Shown here piece after piece: positions 24,977 to 31,864 of a DNA stretch of 64,000 nucleotides (positions are counted from its first letter, which is position 1; each line of letters starts with the position of its first letter). The stretch comes from Candidatus Eremiobacteraceae bacterium. GTDB lineage: Bacteria; Vulcanimicrobiota; Vulcanimicrobiia; Eremiobacterales; Eremiobacteraceae. The position numbers and the translations under genes were made by a program. The stretch covers positions 32,587 through 96,586 of the forward strand of contig DASTCX010000007.1 in assembly GCA_035710745.1 (NCBI GenBank), read 5' to 3'. The notes beneath the pieces are model-generated. The model ran no database searches. It was given only the letters and a program-made list of their open reading frames with translations, and was not told the origin of the DNA.

Positions 24977-25048
24977 CTATTTCTTTTTCTTGCCGGTCTT
25001 CTTAGCGGCCTTCTTGGTCTTCTTCGCCGCCTTCTTCTTCGCTGCCAT
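24977..25048 (-). CDS. 23-residue lysine/alanine-rich histone-H1-like peptide
   Basis: The minus strand reads ATG at 25048 after a strong GGAGGTGAG ribosome site, 7 bases before the start, and TAG at 24977. The product is only Lys, Ala, Thr, Gly and Met: MAAKKKAAKKTKKAAKK then TGKKKK. A clear terminator follows. The composition resembles the H1-like tails of bacterial nucleoid proteins, and DNA or RNA binding is the obvious guess. It is too short for most gene finders. It follows XdhC, VWA and MoxR genes on the same strand, about 110 bp downstream, but has its own strong ribosome site. Expression is not proven. Confidence 0.72.
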   Translation of the reverse strand: MAAKKKAAKKTKKAAKKTGKKKK

Positions 25049-25158
25049 TCTTACTCACCTCCATCCTACGGAGTAAATGGGGTGACGCAGCTCTTGCGAG
25101 CTCGGCTGATTATTTGCCCAACGCGTCGCTCATTTCCTTTTCCTGCAGACGCGCCGAT

Positions 25159-26223
25159 TCAGTCGCTATGAATGCGTTCGTCGACGCGATCTTTGAGCGG
25201 CGAACCGTCGTGAGAATATTTCGCTGCTATCATCTCCGATAAGATCGCGATCGCGATCTCCTCAGGAGTCTCGGCGCCGATGTCGAGTCCGATCGGCGCG
25301 TGCAAGCGATCGATCGATTCGAGCGGCATGCCCGAGTCGATGAGGCGCCGGCGTCGCTGCGCTTGCGTCTTCTTGCTGCCGATCGCGCCGACGTAACGTG
25401 TGCGGCGTCGCAGCGCGAAATCGAGCGTCGGGTCGTCGAACTTCTCGTCGTGCGTCAATACGGCGACGTACGAGTTCTCGTCGATGCGCAACGCCGGCAG
25501 GGCGTCTTGCGGCCATTCCACGACGAGCGACGATGCGTCGGGAAAGCGTTCCCTTGCGTTCAGTCGCTCGCGCGGATCGACGACCGTGACGCTGAAGCCT
25601 GCGCGCGACGCGAACGCGCACAGCGCGACGGCGATATGGACGGCGCCGACGATGATGAGCCGCGATTCGGGCACCTGCGGATCGAGGAACAACTCGTATC
25701 CGCCGATGCTGCGGACGCGCGAAGCGCCCGATTTTGCTGCGTTTTCGGCCGCTGCGAGCAGCTCCGCGTCGGCCGCGGCCGACCCGAGTGAGCCGTCGAG
25801 CCGCCACTCGTCGTCTTCCCCGACAGCCGCCCGTAGGCGCTCGCCGCGGCGATCCGGTCCACCCACGACCGTGCAAAGGACGACGCCCTCATCGAAGACC
25901 GGCGTGCGCCCGCGGTCGAGCGATTCGATATACACATCGATCGCGCCGCCGCACGACAGGCCGACGTCCCACATCATGTTCTTGTTGATGCCGTACCGAA
26001 CGGTCTTCGCTTCTCCGCTCGCGAGCACCGACAACGCTTCGTCTGCGACCGCGCCCTCGACGCAGCCGCCGCTGACCGAGCCCTCGATCCGGCCGGATCG
26101 CGTGACGAGCATCTTCGCACCCTCACCTCGCGGCGCCGACCCGTCGACACGGATGACTGTCGCCATCGCAATCGACTCGCCATCTGCTCGCCAGCGCGAG
26201 AGGACCTCGTTCAGCTCGCGCAC
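25159..26223 (-). CDS. XdhC/CoxI-family protein
   Basis: The GTG at 26223 starts the sequence VRELNEVLSRWRADGESIAMATVIRVDGSAPRGEGAKMLV, the normal XdhC beginning. Further motifs are SGGCVEGAV and GLSCGG (the two conserved Cys regions), then a Rossmann-like domain RLIIVGAVHIAVALCAFASRAGFSVTVVDPR, and VGAIGSKKTQAQRRRRL near the end. The family loads or sulfurates molybdenum cofactor for xanthine and CO dehydrogenases. The open frame extends upstream to 26574 but only as a shadow of the VWA gene, with which it overlaps by 13 bp. Length 354 residues is normal. Confidence 0.9.
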   Translation of the reverse strand: MRELNEVLSRWRADGESIAMATVIRVDGSAPRGEGAKMLVTRSGRIEGSVSGGCVEGAVADEALSVLASGEAKTVRYGINKNMMWDVGLSCGGAIDVYIESLDRGRTPVFDEGVVLCTVVGGPDRRGERLRAAVGEDDEWRLDGSLGSAAADAELLAAAENAAKSGASRVRSIGGYELFLDPQVPESRLIIVGAVHIAVALCAFASRAGFSVTVVDPRERLNARERFPDASSLVVEWPQDALPALRIDENSYVAVLTHDEKFDDPTLDFALRRRTRYVGAIGSKKTQAQRRRRLIDSGMPLESIDRLHAPIGLDIGAETPEEIAIAILSEMIAAKYSHDGSPLKDRVDERIHSD

Positions 26224-27494
26224 GGACGCTGCGCCCGCGATGGACGCCGATGGTCGACGGTCTGGAGAAGCTGAGCCATCTCGACGAGGCTCTTCATGTT
26301 GTTCGCGGGCAAGAAATCGTCGACGAACGGCAGCGCGGCCGCCATGCCGACCGTTTGCGGGCGATAACCGGCTGAACCGAGCAACGGGTTGAGCCAGATG
26401 AGCCGGAAGGCGCTGCGCTGGAGCCTGCGCATCTCGCGCGAGAGCAGATCGATGTCGCCGCGGTCCCATCCGTCGCTGATGATGACGACGATCGCGCCGC
26501 GCGACAGCACGCGCCTGCCCCACCGCTGATTGAAGGTCTGCAAGCTCTCGCCGATGCGCGTTCCGCCGGCCCAATCGACGACGTATGCCGCGACATCGTC
26601 GAGCGCGGCGTGGATCTCCCGGTGACGCAGTTGTCTCGTGATGCGCGTGAGCCTCGTGCCGAACACGAACGCCTCGACCTTGCCGACCGCGTGACGAACC
26701 GTGTGGACGAACTGCAGCACGAGTCGCGAGTATCTATCCATCGAGCCGGAGATATCGCAGAGGAGGACGAGATCGCGCTGCTTCGTGCGGCGCACGCGCC
26801 GTTCGAGCGAAAGGATCTCGCCGCCATGACGCAAGCTCGAGCGCAATGTGTTCGCCAAGTCGACCGCGCCGCCGCCGCGGCCGGCTCTTAGCCGACGTGT
26901 GAGCCGCCGCCCGAGGTCCCAGGCTTGACGCTTCGTCAGGTCGCGCGCGCGCTCGAGCTCGGCCGCGTTCAGACGAGAGAAATCCTTCGAGTAGAGCCCC
27001 TCGGCGAACGCGTACGTCGCCGAGCGGTCGCCATCGACGAGATGGAGTCTGTCCTTTTGATCGGCATCGATGCGATCGCGCTCGTCGCGCGCTTCTGACG
27101 AAACCGCCGCAACCGCGCGGATCGCGCGTGCGCCGTCAGCCGCATCATCTCCCGTGCGCTCGCTCGGGGCGCCTCCGTTGTCGCGTCCGTCTTCATCGTG
27201 CTCTTCTTCGCCGGGCCAGCCGCCCGCTGACGCCCACACTGCGTCGAAGGCGGCATCGAACGAGCGCGCATCGTCGGCGTTTCGGGCGAAGACCGCTCGC
27301 GCTGCGGCTCGCGCGTCAGCGCGCGAGCGCAATCCGACGGCGTCGAGAGCTTGAGCGAGCAGCGTCGTCCGGTCCGGTTGCGAACGGAAGCCGTTCGCTC
27401 GCAAGCCGCGGCCGAAGACGACCGCATTGCGGCAGAGCTGATCGAAATCGCGATCGCCGTGCCGGGCGCTGCCGCGTTCGGGGATCCGTGGCAC
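26211..27494 (-). CDS. VWA-domain protein of the CoxE type
   Basis: This 427-residue protein has a highly charged N-terminal half and a C-terminal von Willebrand A domain with the MIDAS motif DISGSMDRYS near residue 250 and GGTRIGESLQTF and SDGWDRGD further on. It fits the CoxE family, which works with a MoxR/CoxD ATPase to mature CO- or xanthine-type dehydrogenases. It starts with GTG at 27494, one base after the MoxR stop, and its stop overlaps the XdhC start. This order, MoxR-VWA-XdhC, matches coxDEF. No molybdenum hydroxylase structural gene is in the window. Confidence 0.88.
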   Translation of the reverse strand: MPRIPERGSARHGDRDFDQLCRNAVVFGRGLRANGFRSQPDRTTLLAQALDAVGLRSRADARAAARAVFARNADDARSFDAAFDAVWASAGGWPGEEEHDEDGRDNGGAPSERTGDDAADGARAIRAVAAVSSEARDERDRIDADQKDRLHLVDGDRSATYAFAEGLYSKDFSRLNAAELERARDLTKRQAWDLGRRLTRRLRAGRGGGAVDLANTLRSSLRHGGEILSLERRVRRTKQRDLVLLCDISGSMDRYSRLVLQFVHTVRHAVGKVEAFVFGTRLTRITRQLRHREIHAALDDVAAYVVDWAGGTRIGESLQTFNQRWGRRVLSRGAIVVIISDGWDRGDIDLLSREMRRLQRSAFRLIWLNPLLGSAGYRPQTVGMAAALPFVDDFLPANNMKSLVEMAQLLQTVDHRRPSRAQRPCAS

Positions 27495-27495
27495 G

Positions 27496-28437
27496 TCAGG
27501 CCCGCGCCGCGCGTCGGCTTTGTTCGAAGCGCGCTGTCGCGTTCGTGTCGCGAGCGCGCCGCACGTCCTCTTGATACTTGAGCACGCAGCCGATCGTCTC
27601 GGCGACCGTGTGCTCGTCGAGCGATGTCTTTCCCAGTGCGACGAGCGCCGCCGCCCAGTCGATGGTCTCGGCGATGCCGGGGACTTTGAAGAACGGCTCG
27701 GACCGCAGCGCAGCCACGTACGCGCTCGCCTCGTGCGCGAGCCGCGCGTCGACGCCCGGGACCTTCGACGTCACGATCGACGCTTCGCGCTCGACGTTCG
27801 GGTAGTCTATCCAATAGTAGAGGCAACGCCGCTTCAACGCGTCGTGCACCTCGCGCGTACGGTTGCTCGTCAGGACGACGATCGGCCGCCTCTTTGCGGA
27901 AAACGTGCCGATCTCCGGAACCGTCACCTGGAAGTCGGAAAGTATCTCGAGCAGGAACGCTTCGAACTCTTCGTCCGCTCGGTCGATCTCGTCGATGAGC
28001 AGGACGGGCGGCTCGCCTTCGTCGTCTTCGATCGCTTGAAGCAGCGGCCGCTTGATGAGGAACGACGGGCTGAATATCTCGCGCTCGACGTCGGCGCCGT
28101 CGTCCGCTTTCGCGCGGCTTTCGGCAAGTCGTATATGGAGGATCTGCCTAGCGTAGTTCCACTCGTAGAGCGCGTGGCCGACGTCGAGGCCTTCGTAGCA
28201 CTGCAGACGGATGAGGCGCCGGCGGAGACCGGCCGCGAGCACCTTGGCGACTTCCGTTTTCCCGACGCCGGCTTCGCCTTCCAAGAACAGCGGCTTCTCG
28301 AGTGCGAGCGCGAGGAAGATCGTCACCGCGAGGTCGCGGTCGGCGACATAGCGCTGGTCGGCTAGGAGTTTCTCGACGTCTTCGATGCTTCGTGCGGTGC
28401 TCAAAACTCCGTCGGTTTTCGCGCGGGCGGGGACCAC
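27496..28437 (-). CDS. MoxR/CoxD-family AAA ATPase
   Basis: The ATPase core is clear: EKPLFLEGEAGVGKTEVAKVLAA (Walker A), PPVLLIDEIDRADEEFEAFLLEIL (Walker B), TSNRTREVHDALKRRC (sensor 1 and arginine finger region). It is about 300 residues, normal for CoxD-type MoxR proteins, which remodel client complexes with a VWA partner. Start choice is open: GTG 28437 is used here. TTG 28404 (LSTARSIEDVEKLLADQ) would match family starts closely, and ATG 28470 would overlap the divergent SDR start by 8 bp. It is the first gene of the coxDEF-like set. Confidence 0.87.
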   Translation of the reverse strand: MVPARAKTDGVLSTARSIEDVEKLLADQRYVADRDLAVTIFLALALEKPLFLEGEAGVGKTEVAKVLAAGLRRRLIRLQCYEGLDVGHALYEWNYARQILHIRLAESRAKADDGADVEREIFSPSFLIKRPLLQAIEDDEGEPPVLLIDEIDRADEEFEAFLLEILSDFQVTVPEIGTFSAKRRPIVVLTSNRTREVHDALKRRCLYYWIDYPNVEREASIVTSKVPGVDARLAHEASAYVAALRSEPFFKVPGIAETIDWAAALVALGKTSLDEHTVAETIGCVLKYQEDVRRARDTNATARFEQSRRAARA

Positions 28438-28462
28438 AGCCTCCGCCGTGCAACACGCGACG

Positions 28463-29227
28463 ATGGACATCGGACTCGCGGGCTCGAGCGCGCTCGTCTC
28501 CGCGTCGACGCGTGGGCTCGGATACGCGATCGCGCGTGGGCTCGCCGCCGAAGGGGCGCGCGTCGCGGTGAGCGGACGCACGCAGTCCGCTGCGGACAAA
28601 GCGGCTGCGGAGATAGCGCGCGAAACAGGCGCCGAGTGCGCTGCGTTCGCCGCCGACGTCGGCAAGGACGGCGATCCGCAGCGGCTCGTCGATCAGGTCG
28701 TCTCGCGTTTCGGCGGTCTTGACGTCCTCGTGACGAACGCCGGTGGCCCTCCGGCGGGCGGCTTTTCGGACATCGGCGATCCACAATGGACCGCCACGGT
28801 CGACGTGACGCTCATGTCCGTCGTGCGGCTCGTACGCTCCGCCCTTCCATATCTAAGGAAGAGCGGCCGCGGACGCGTCATCAACGTCGTCAGTTCGAGC
28901 GTGAAAGAGCCCATCGACGGACTCATCCTCAGCAACAGCGTGCGCCTTGCGGTCATCGGCCTTGCCCGGACGATCGCGCGCGAGGTCGCCACGGACGGGA
29001 TCACCGTCAACAACGTCTGCCCGGGACGCATCATGACGCAGCGGATCATCGATCTCTACGGCGATGAGGCGTCGATAGAAAAGGCGGCCCAGCAGATCCC
29101 GATGCAGCGCCTCGGCACGCCCGACGAGTTCGCAGCGATGGCGGTTTTCTTAGCCGGCACCACGGCGAGTTACGTGACAGGTCAGACGATTGTCATCGAC
29201 GGCGGTCTCACGCGCACGACCTTCTGA
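28463..29227 (+). CDS. Short-chain dehydrogenase/reductase family protein with an altered active site
   Basis: ATG 28463 gives a 254-residue SDR: GLAGSSALVSASTRGLGYAIARGL near the N-terminus (cofactor loop SASTRGLG in place of TGxxxGxG), a NAG motif (VTNAGGPP) near residue 95, and the C-terminal NNVCPGRIMTQR and YVTGQTIVIDGGL. Catalytic serine is present in VSSSVKEP. The usual YxxxK is replaced by LSNSVR in DGLILSNSVRLAVIG, so the normal Tyr/Lys pair is missing. A branch of 3-oxoacyl-ACP-reductase-like SDRs has this pattern and its activity is unclear. It is divergent from the MoxR gene. Confidence 0.85.
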   Translation: MDIGLAGSSALVSASTRGLGYAIARGLAAEGARVAVSGRTQSAADKAAAEIARETGAECAAFAADVGKDGDPQRLVDQVVSRFGGLDVLVTNAGGPPAGGFSDIGDPQWTATVDVTLMSVVRLVRSALPYLRKSGRGRVINVVSSSVKEPIDGLILSNSVRLAVIGLARTIAREVATDGITVNNVCPGRIMTQRIIDLYGDEASIEKAAQQIPMQRLGTPDEFAAMAVFLAGTTASYVTGQTIVIDGGLTRTTF

Positions 29228-29263
29228 GCAGGTCGGCCGTCCCGGGCCCGCCAAAAAGCGTTC

Positions 29264-29812
29264 GTGTACCGTTGGCTCGTCGGCGGCCTCGTCGTGGTCG
29301 CCGTCGTCGTTCTTACAGCCATGTATGTCCCGAGCGACTTCGACCAAGCCCTTCATACATATGCGGGACCGGCCGGACAGGTCGTGGGAACCGCCTTGCC
29401 GGAAGCCGTCGTTTCTAACGTCGAGGGCGGACGGATCGACCTGGCGGCCTACAAGGGGCGACCGGTGCTCGTGAATCTTTGGGCGACATGGTGCGGCCCG
29501 TGCCGGCGCGAGATGCCCGCGCTCGAGCGGCTCTCAAAGGAGCAGGCCGGACTGACGGTCGTCGCGATCGACCAGCGCGAAGATCCCGCGATCGTGCGGT
29601 CGTATCTCAAACGCTTCGGCGTGACGTTCGCGGTGGGCATCGACGATAGCCAACAGCTCGGGACCGACCTGCACCTCATCGGATTGCCGAGCTCGTTCTT
29701 CGTCGATCGCGACGGCGTCATCCGCGACGCGGTCGACGGCGAGATGACGTACGACGTGATGAGCGCAAAAGCGCGGGCACTGCTCGCGCGCGGCGCAGGT
29801 AAGACCTCGTGA
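29264..29812 (+). CDS. TlpA/ResA-like membrane-anchored thioredoxin
   Basis: This 182-residue protein starts with GTG 29264. It has an N-terminal membrane anchor (WLVGGLVVVAVVVLTAMYV), then a thioredoxin fold with active site WCGPC in LVNLWATWCGPCRREMPAL near residue 80 and a cis-Pro in LIGLPSSFFVDRDG. It should act outside the membrane as a thiol-disulfide reductase, for instance in cytochrome c maturation or copper-site assembly. The next two genes encode cupredoxin-like proteins, which would fit the copper-site idea. Its stop overlaps the next start by 4 bp. Confidence 0.9.
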   Translation: MYRWLVGGLVVVAVVVLTAMYVPSDFDQALHTYAGPAGQVVGTALPEAVVSNVEGGRIDLAAYKGRPVLVNLWATWCGPCRREMPALERLSKEQAGLTVVAIDQREDPAIVRSYLKRFGVTFAVGIDDSQQLGTDLHLIGLPSSFFVDRDGVIRDAVDGEMTYDVMSAKARALLARGAGKTS

Positions 29813-30534
29813 AAGGAATCGCCTCGATGTCCGACTCGGTACGCAAACTGCGCTCGATCGCGCTCATCGCTTGCGCGACTTTCGCGGCGTCCGTCGTCGG
29901 CACGGGCGGGTGCTCTCACGGATCTTCTGCGGTCTCGCCGGTCGGAAAGCCGTCGCCGATGGCGAGCGGTTCGCCGACGCCGACGCCGTCTCCGACGCCG
30001 ACCGCAAACGTCTTCGTCTCGATGGCCTATGCGAGCATGCAGCCGACGATGGATCCGACGTACGGATTTATCGACGGCTACGCCCTTGTCTCGCCGCCGC
30101 CGACGCCTGTGAGCAGCCCAACGCCGACTCCTTCGCCAAAACCGAGCCCGACCCCGACGCAGACACCAGGCCCGTCGAGCATCATCACCGTACCGTGTAA
30201 CTCGAACATCCAGTTCGAGAACTTCGACTCGACGCAGCCGCTCACGGCATCGGTGCTCACGCCGGCGAACCCCGGCGGATTCCCGCCGCAGTTCCCCGTG
30301 GGCTACAACAATCCGAACGGTACGAATCCGAGCCCGGTCTTGACGCCGATCTCCTTCCCGGGCTTTGTGTTCTCGACGGGATACGTCACCGCGCTATCGA
30401 CCACGCGCGGTCCTGGTTTATCGCTCGTCTACTCGACCGGCGGACAAGACGGCACGTGGCTCATCGGCGATTTTCAGAACTACGACAGCTCGCCTTCGAT
30501 GCGCGGCGTCATCAACGTCATCGGCTGCCCCTAG
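29809..30534 (+). CDS. Secreted cupredoxin-like protein that has lost the copper ligands
   Basis: The frame starts at GTG 29809, overlapping the thioredoxin stop; ATG 29827 is an alternative. A hydrophobic signal (RSIALIACATFAASVVG) ends at GTGGC, a weak lipobox. Long Pro/Ser/Thr repeats (SPTPTPSPTPTA) follow. The C-terminal part parallels the protein at 30676: IQFENFDSTQPLTASV against IQFMNLDIQPHTAADL, and GTWLIGDFQNYDSSPSMRGVINV against GVYIFGCAYHYISDNMRTIIIV. The His, Cys and second His ligands are replaced by Leu, Asp and Asn; only the Met is kept. It therefore should not bind a type 1 copper. Confidence 0.7.
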   Translation: MKGIASMSDSVRKLRSIALIACATFAASVVGTGGCSHGSSAVSPVGKPSPMASGSPTPTPSPTPTANVFVSMAYASMQPTMDPTYGFIDGYALVSPPPTPVSSPTPTPSPKPSPTPTQTPGPSSIITVPCNSNIQFENFDSTQPLTASVLTPANPGGFPPQFPVGYNNPNGTNPSPVLTPISFPGFVFSTGYVTALSTTRGPGLSLVYSTGGQDGTWLIGDFQNYDSSPSMRGVINVIGCP

Positions 30535-30675
30535 CGGCCCGCATCGCGCGACGCCCGCGCGCCTTCACGCGCATTTCAGCCCGTTGACCTACCATCGAGT
30601 CCGGCGCCGGTGCGACGTGACGCCCTGTCGTCGCCGCCGGCGCCTTCAGCGCACCGTCATTGGAGGCCATACCGA

Positions 30676-31245
30676 ATGTACATCGCGGCATCTCGCGGAT
30701 CGCGGTGCGCCTATGCACTAGCAGCTGCGGCGACGATAGCGACTTGCATGCTTGCCGCTTGCGCCGGCGGTACGCCGCTCCCGAAGGCAGCGGCCGTCGT
30801 CCAGAACTGCATCGCCGTCATGGCGCCGGCAAGCGTCGAGACGATCGGCGTCAATCTGACGAACCCGGTGCAGAACGCGTGCACGGACCCGAAGTATCTA
30901 GCGGTCAAAGGATACTTCACCGGTTCGACGGTCACGGCGTCGCAAGTCATCAGCGTCACGGCATCGAGCACGGACGACATCCAGTTCATGAACCTCGACA
31001 TCCAACCGCACACCGCCGCGGACCTGGGCGGCTGGACGGGAGCTTATCCGACGGCACAGCCGAACGCAGCGGCGACGTCATCGCCCGTCGGCATGGACAT
31101 ATCGACGCCGGGTTTCACCGCCGGCAACATCGATGCGGGAAGCCTATCTCGTAAGTACAAGGCCGACGTTCCCGGCGTCTACATCTTCGGCTGTGCGTAT
31201 CATTATATCAGCGACAACATGCGCACGATCATCATCGTCAAATAG
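30676..31245 (+). CDS. Cupredoxin-like (blue copper) lipoprotein
   Basis: ATG 30676 follows a GGAGG at 30662. The 189-residue product has a lipoprotein signal with lipobox LAAC (residue 29). The C-terminal half has the cupredoxin ligand set: His 112 in IQPHTAAD, Cys 173 and His 176 in GCAYHY, Met 182 in DNMRT, the C-x(2)-H-x(5)-M loop of type 1 copper proteins. It is likely a periplasmic electron carrier. A ligand-less paralogue precedes it and a TlpA thioredoxin before that, all in one direction. The frame extends to 30610 without a ribosome site. Confidence 0.8.
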   Translation: MYIAASRGSRCAYALAAAATIATCMLAACAGGTPLPKAAAVVQNCIAVMAPASVETIGVNLTNPVQNACTDPKYLAVKGYFTGSTVTASQVISVTASSTDDIQFMNLDIQPHTAADLGGWTGAYPTAQPNAAATSSPVGMDISTPGFTAGNIDAGSLSRKYKADVPGVYIFGCAYHYISDNMRTIIIVK

Positions 31246-31270
31246 AAAGCGCTGTCGCTCTCTAAGGGAG

Positions 31271-31292
31271 CGGTCGAGATTTATCTCGACCG
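31271..31292. repeat. Short palindromic repeat, left flank of MITE-like copy 2
   Basis: CGGTCGAG / CTCGACCG with loop ATTTAT, opposite orientation (flanked by GGGAG on the left and CCGCGG on the right). It lies 22 bp left of the 127-bp element. Confidence 0.88.
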
Positions 31293-31314
31293 CCGCGGCC
31301 TTTAAGAGCAGACC

Positions 31315-31441
31315 CCGCGCCGCGAGCGTGTCGCTCTCGCGGGCACGCGGCGATTCGGGAAATACTTGCTTTCCGCCGCTGTCTTCGGCGGCTTTCGCCG
31401 CCTCAGAACACCCGCTCTAGAGCGACACGCTCGCGGCGCGG
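31315..31441. mobile_element. MITE-like element, copy 2 (127 bp, 23-bp perfect terminal inverted repeats)
   Basis: Left arm 31315-31337 and right arm 31419-31441 are exact reverse complements and identical to those at 19080 and 19162. The interior is nearly identical to copy 1 except for about 22 extra bases containing a GCCGCTGTCTTCGGCGGC hairpin. No coding capacity. Two short palindromes bracket it. Confidence 0.72.
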
Positions 31442-31462
31442 CCTTTCTCGCAAGGTCGTCGC

Positions 31463-31484
31463 CGGTCGAGCTAAAGCTCGACCG
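31463..31484. repeat. Short palindromic repeat, right flank of MITE-like copy 2
   Basis: CGGTCGAG / CTCGACCG with loop CTAAAG, followed by CTAC, ending 15 bp before the stop of the lipoprotein gene at 31499. Confidence 0.88.
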
Positions 31485-31498
31485 CTACGGATTCAGCG

Positions 31499-31864
31499 TC
31501 ACGGATTTGAGAGGTCGGTCAGCAGGATCGCCGTGGAAGAGCCTTCGCGTTCGATATGGACCGTGCGGCGGCTGTGCGGATCGAAAAGGGCGAAGGTCGA
31601 GCGATCGTGTGCGGCGTCGTACGCATGAGAGGCGCTCTTCGGTAGTTCGGCTGCGTACCAAGCGTCGACCGTTTCGACCGGATCATCCGTGCGATACAAG
31701 ACGAACGACGCTTTCGAAGACGATTTGCCGGTGACGACCGCCCCAGGATACACCGGCAGTCCCCATTGATGGCCCGCGGGGGCGCGGAGCGACGGCGCGC
31801 ACGCTGCCGAAAGCGCGATCAGCACCGCCAGACCGGTAGCCTTCAGCGCGAATCTTCGGATCAC
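31499..31864 (-). CDS. Small lipoprotein of unknown function
   Basis: GTG 31864 overlaps the stop of the Mrp gene by 4 bp. The 121-residue product begins VIRRFALKATGLAVLIALSAACAPS, a lipoprotein signal with lipobox SAAC. The mature part has LPVYPGAVVTGKSSSKASFVLYRTDDPVETVDAWYAAELPKSASHA and HIEREGSSTAILLTDL, which resembles small lipoproteins of soil bacteria that carry a 'P-x-YPGA' start followed by an alpha/beta fold. Function unknown. The long frame extending to 32299 is only an antisense-free shadow of mrp in another frame. Confidence 0.72.
   Translation of the reverse strand: MIRRFALKATGLAVLIALSAACAPSLRAPAGHQWGLPVYPGAVVTGKSSSKASFVLYRTDDPVETVDAWYAAELPKSASHAYDAAHDRSTFALFDPHSRRTVHIEREGSSTAILLTDLSNP

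Noticed and set aside
25049..25158. Tiny frame after XdhC (ATG...MSDALGK)
   Set aside because: Only seven codons after a loose AAGGAAA site; no support beyond chance, although it lies before the lysine-rich peptide.
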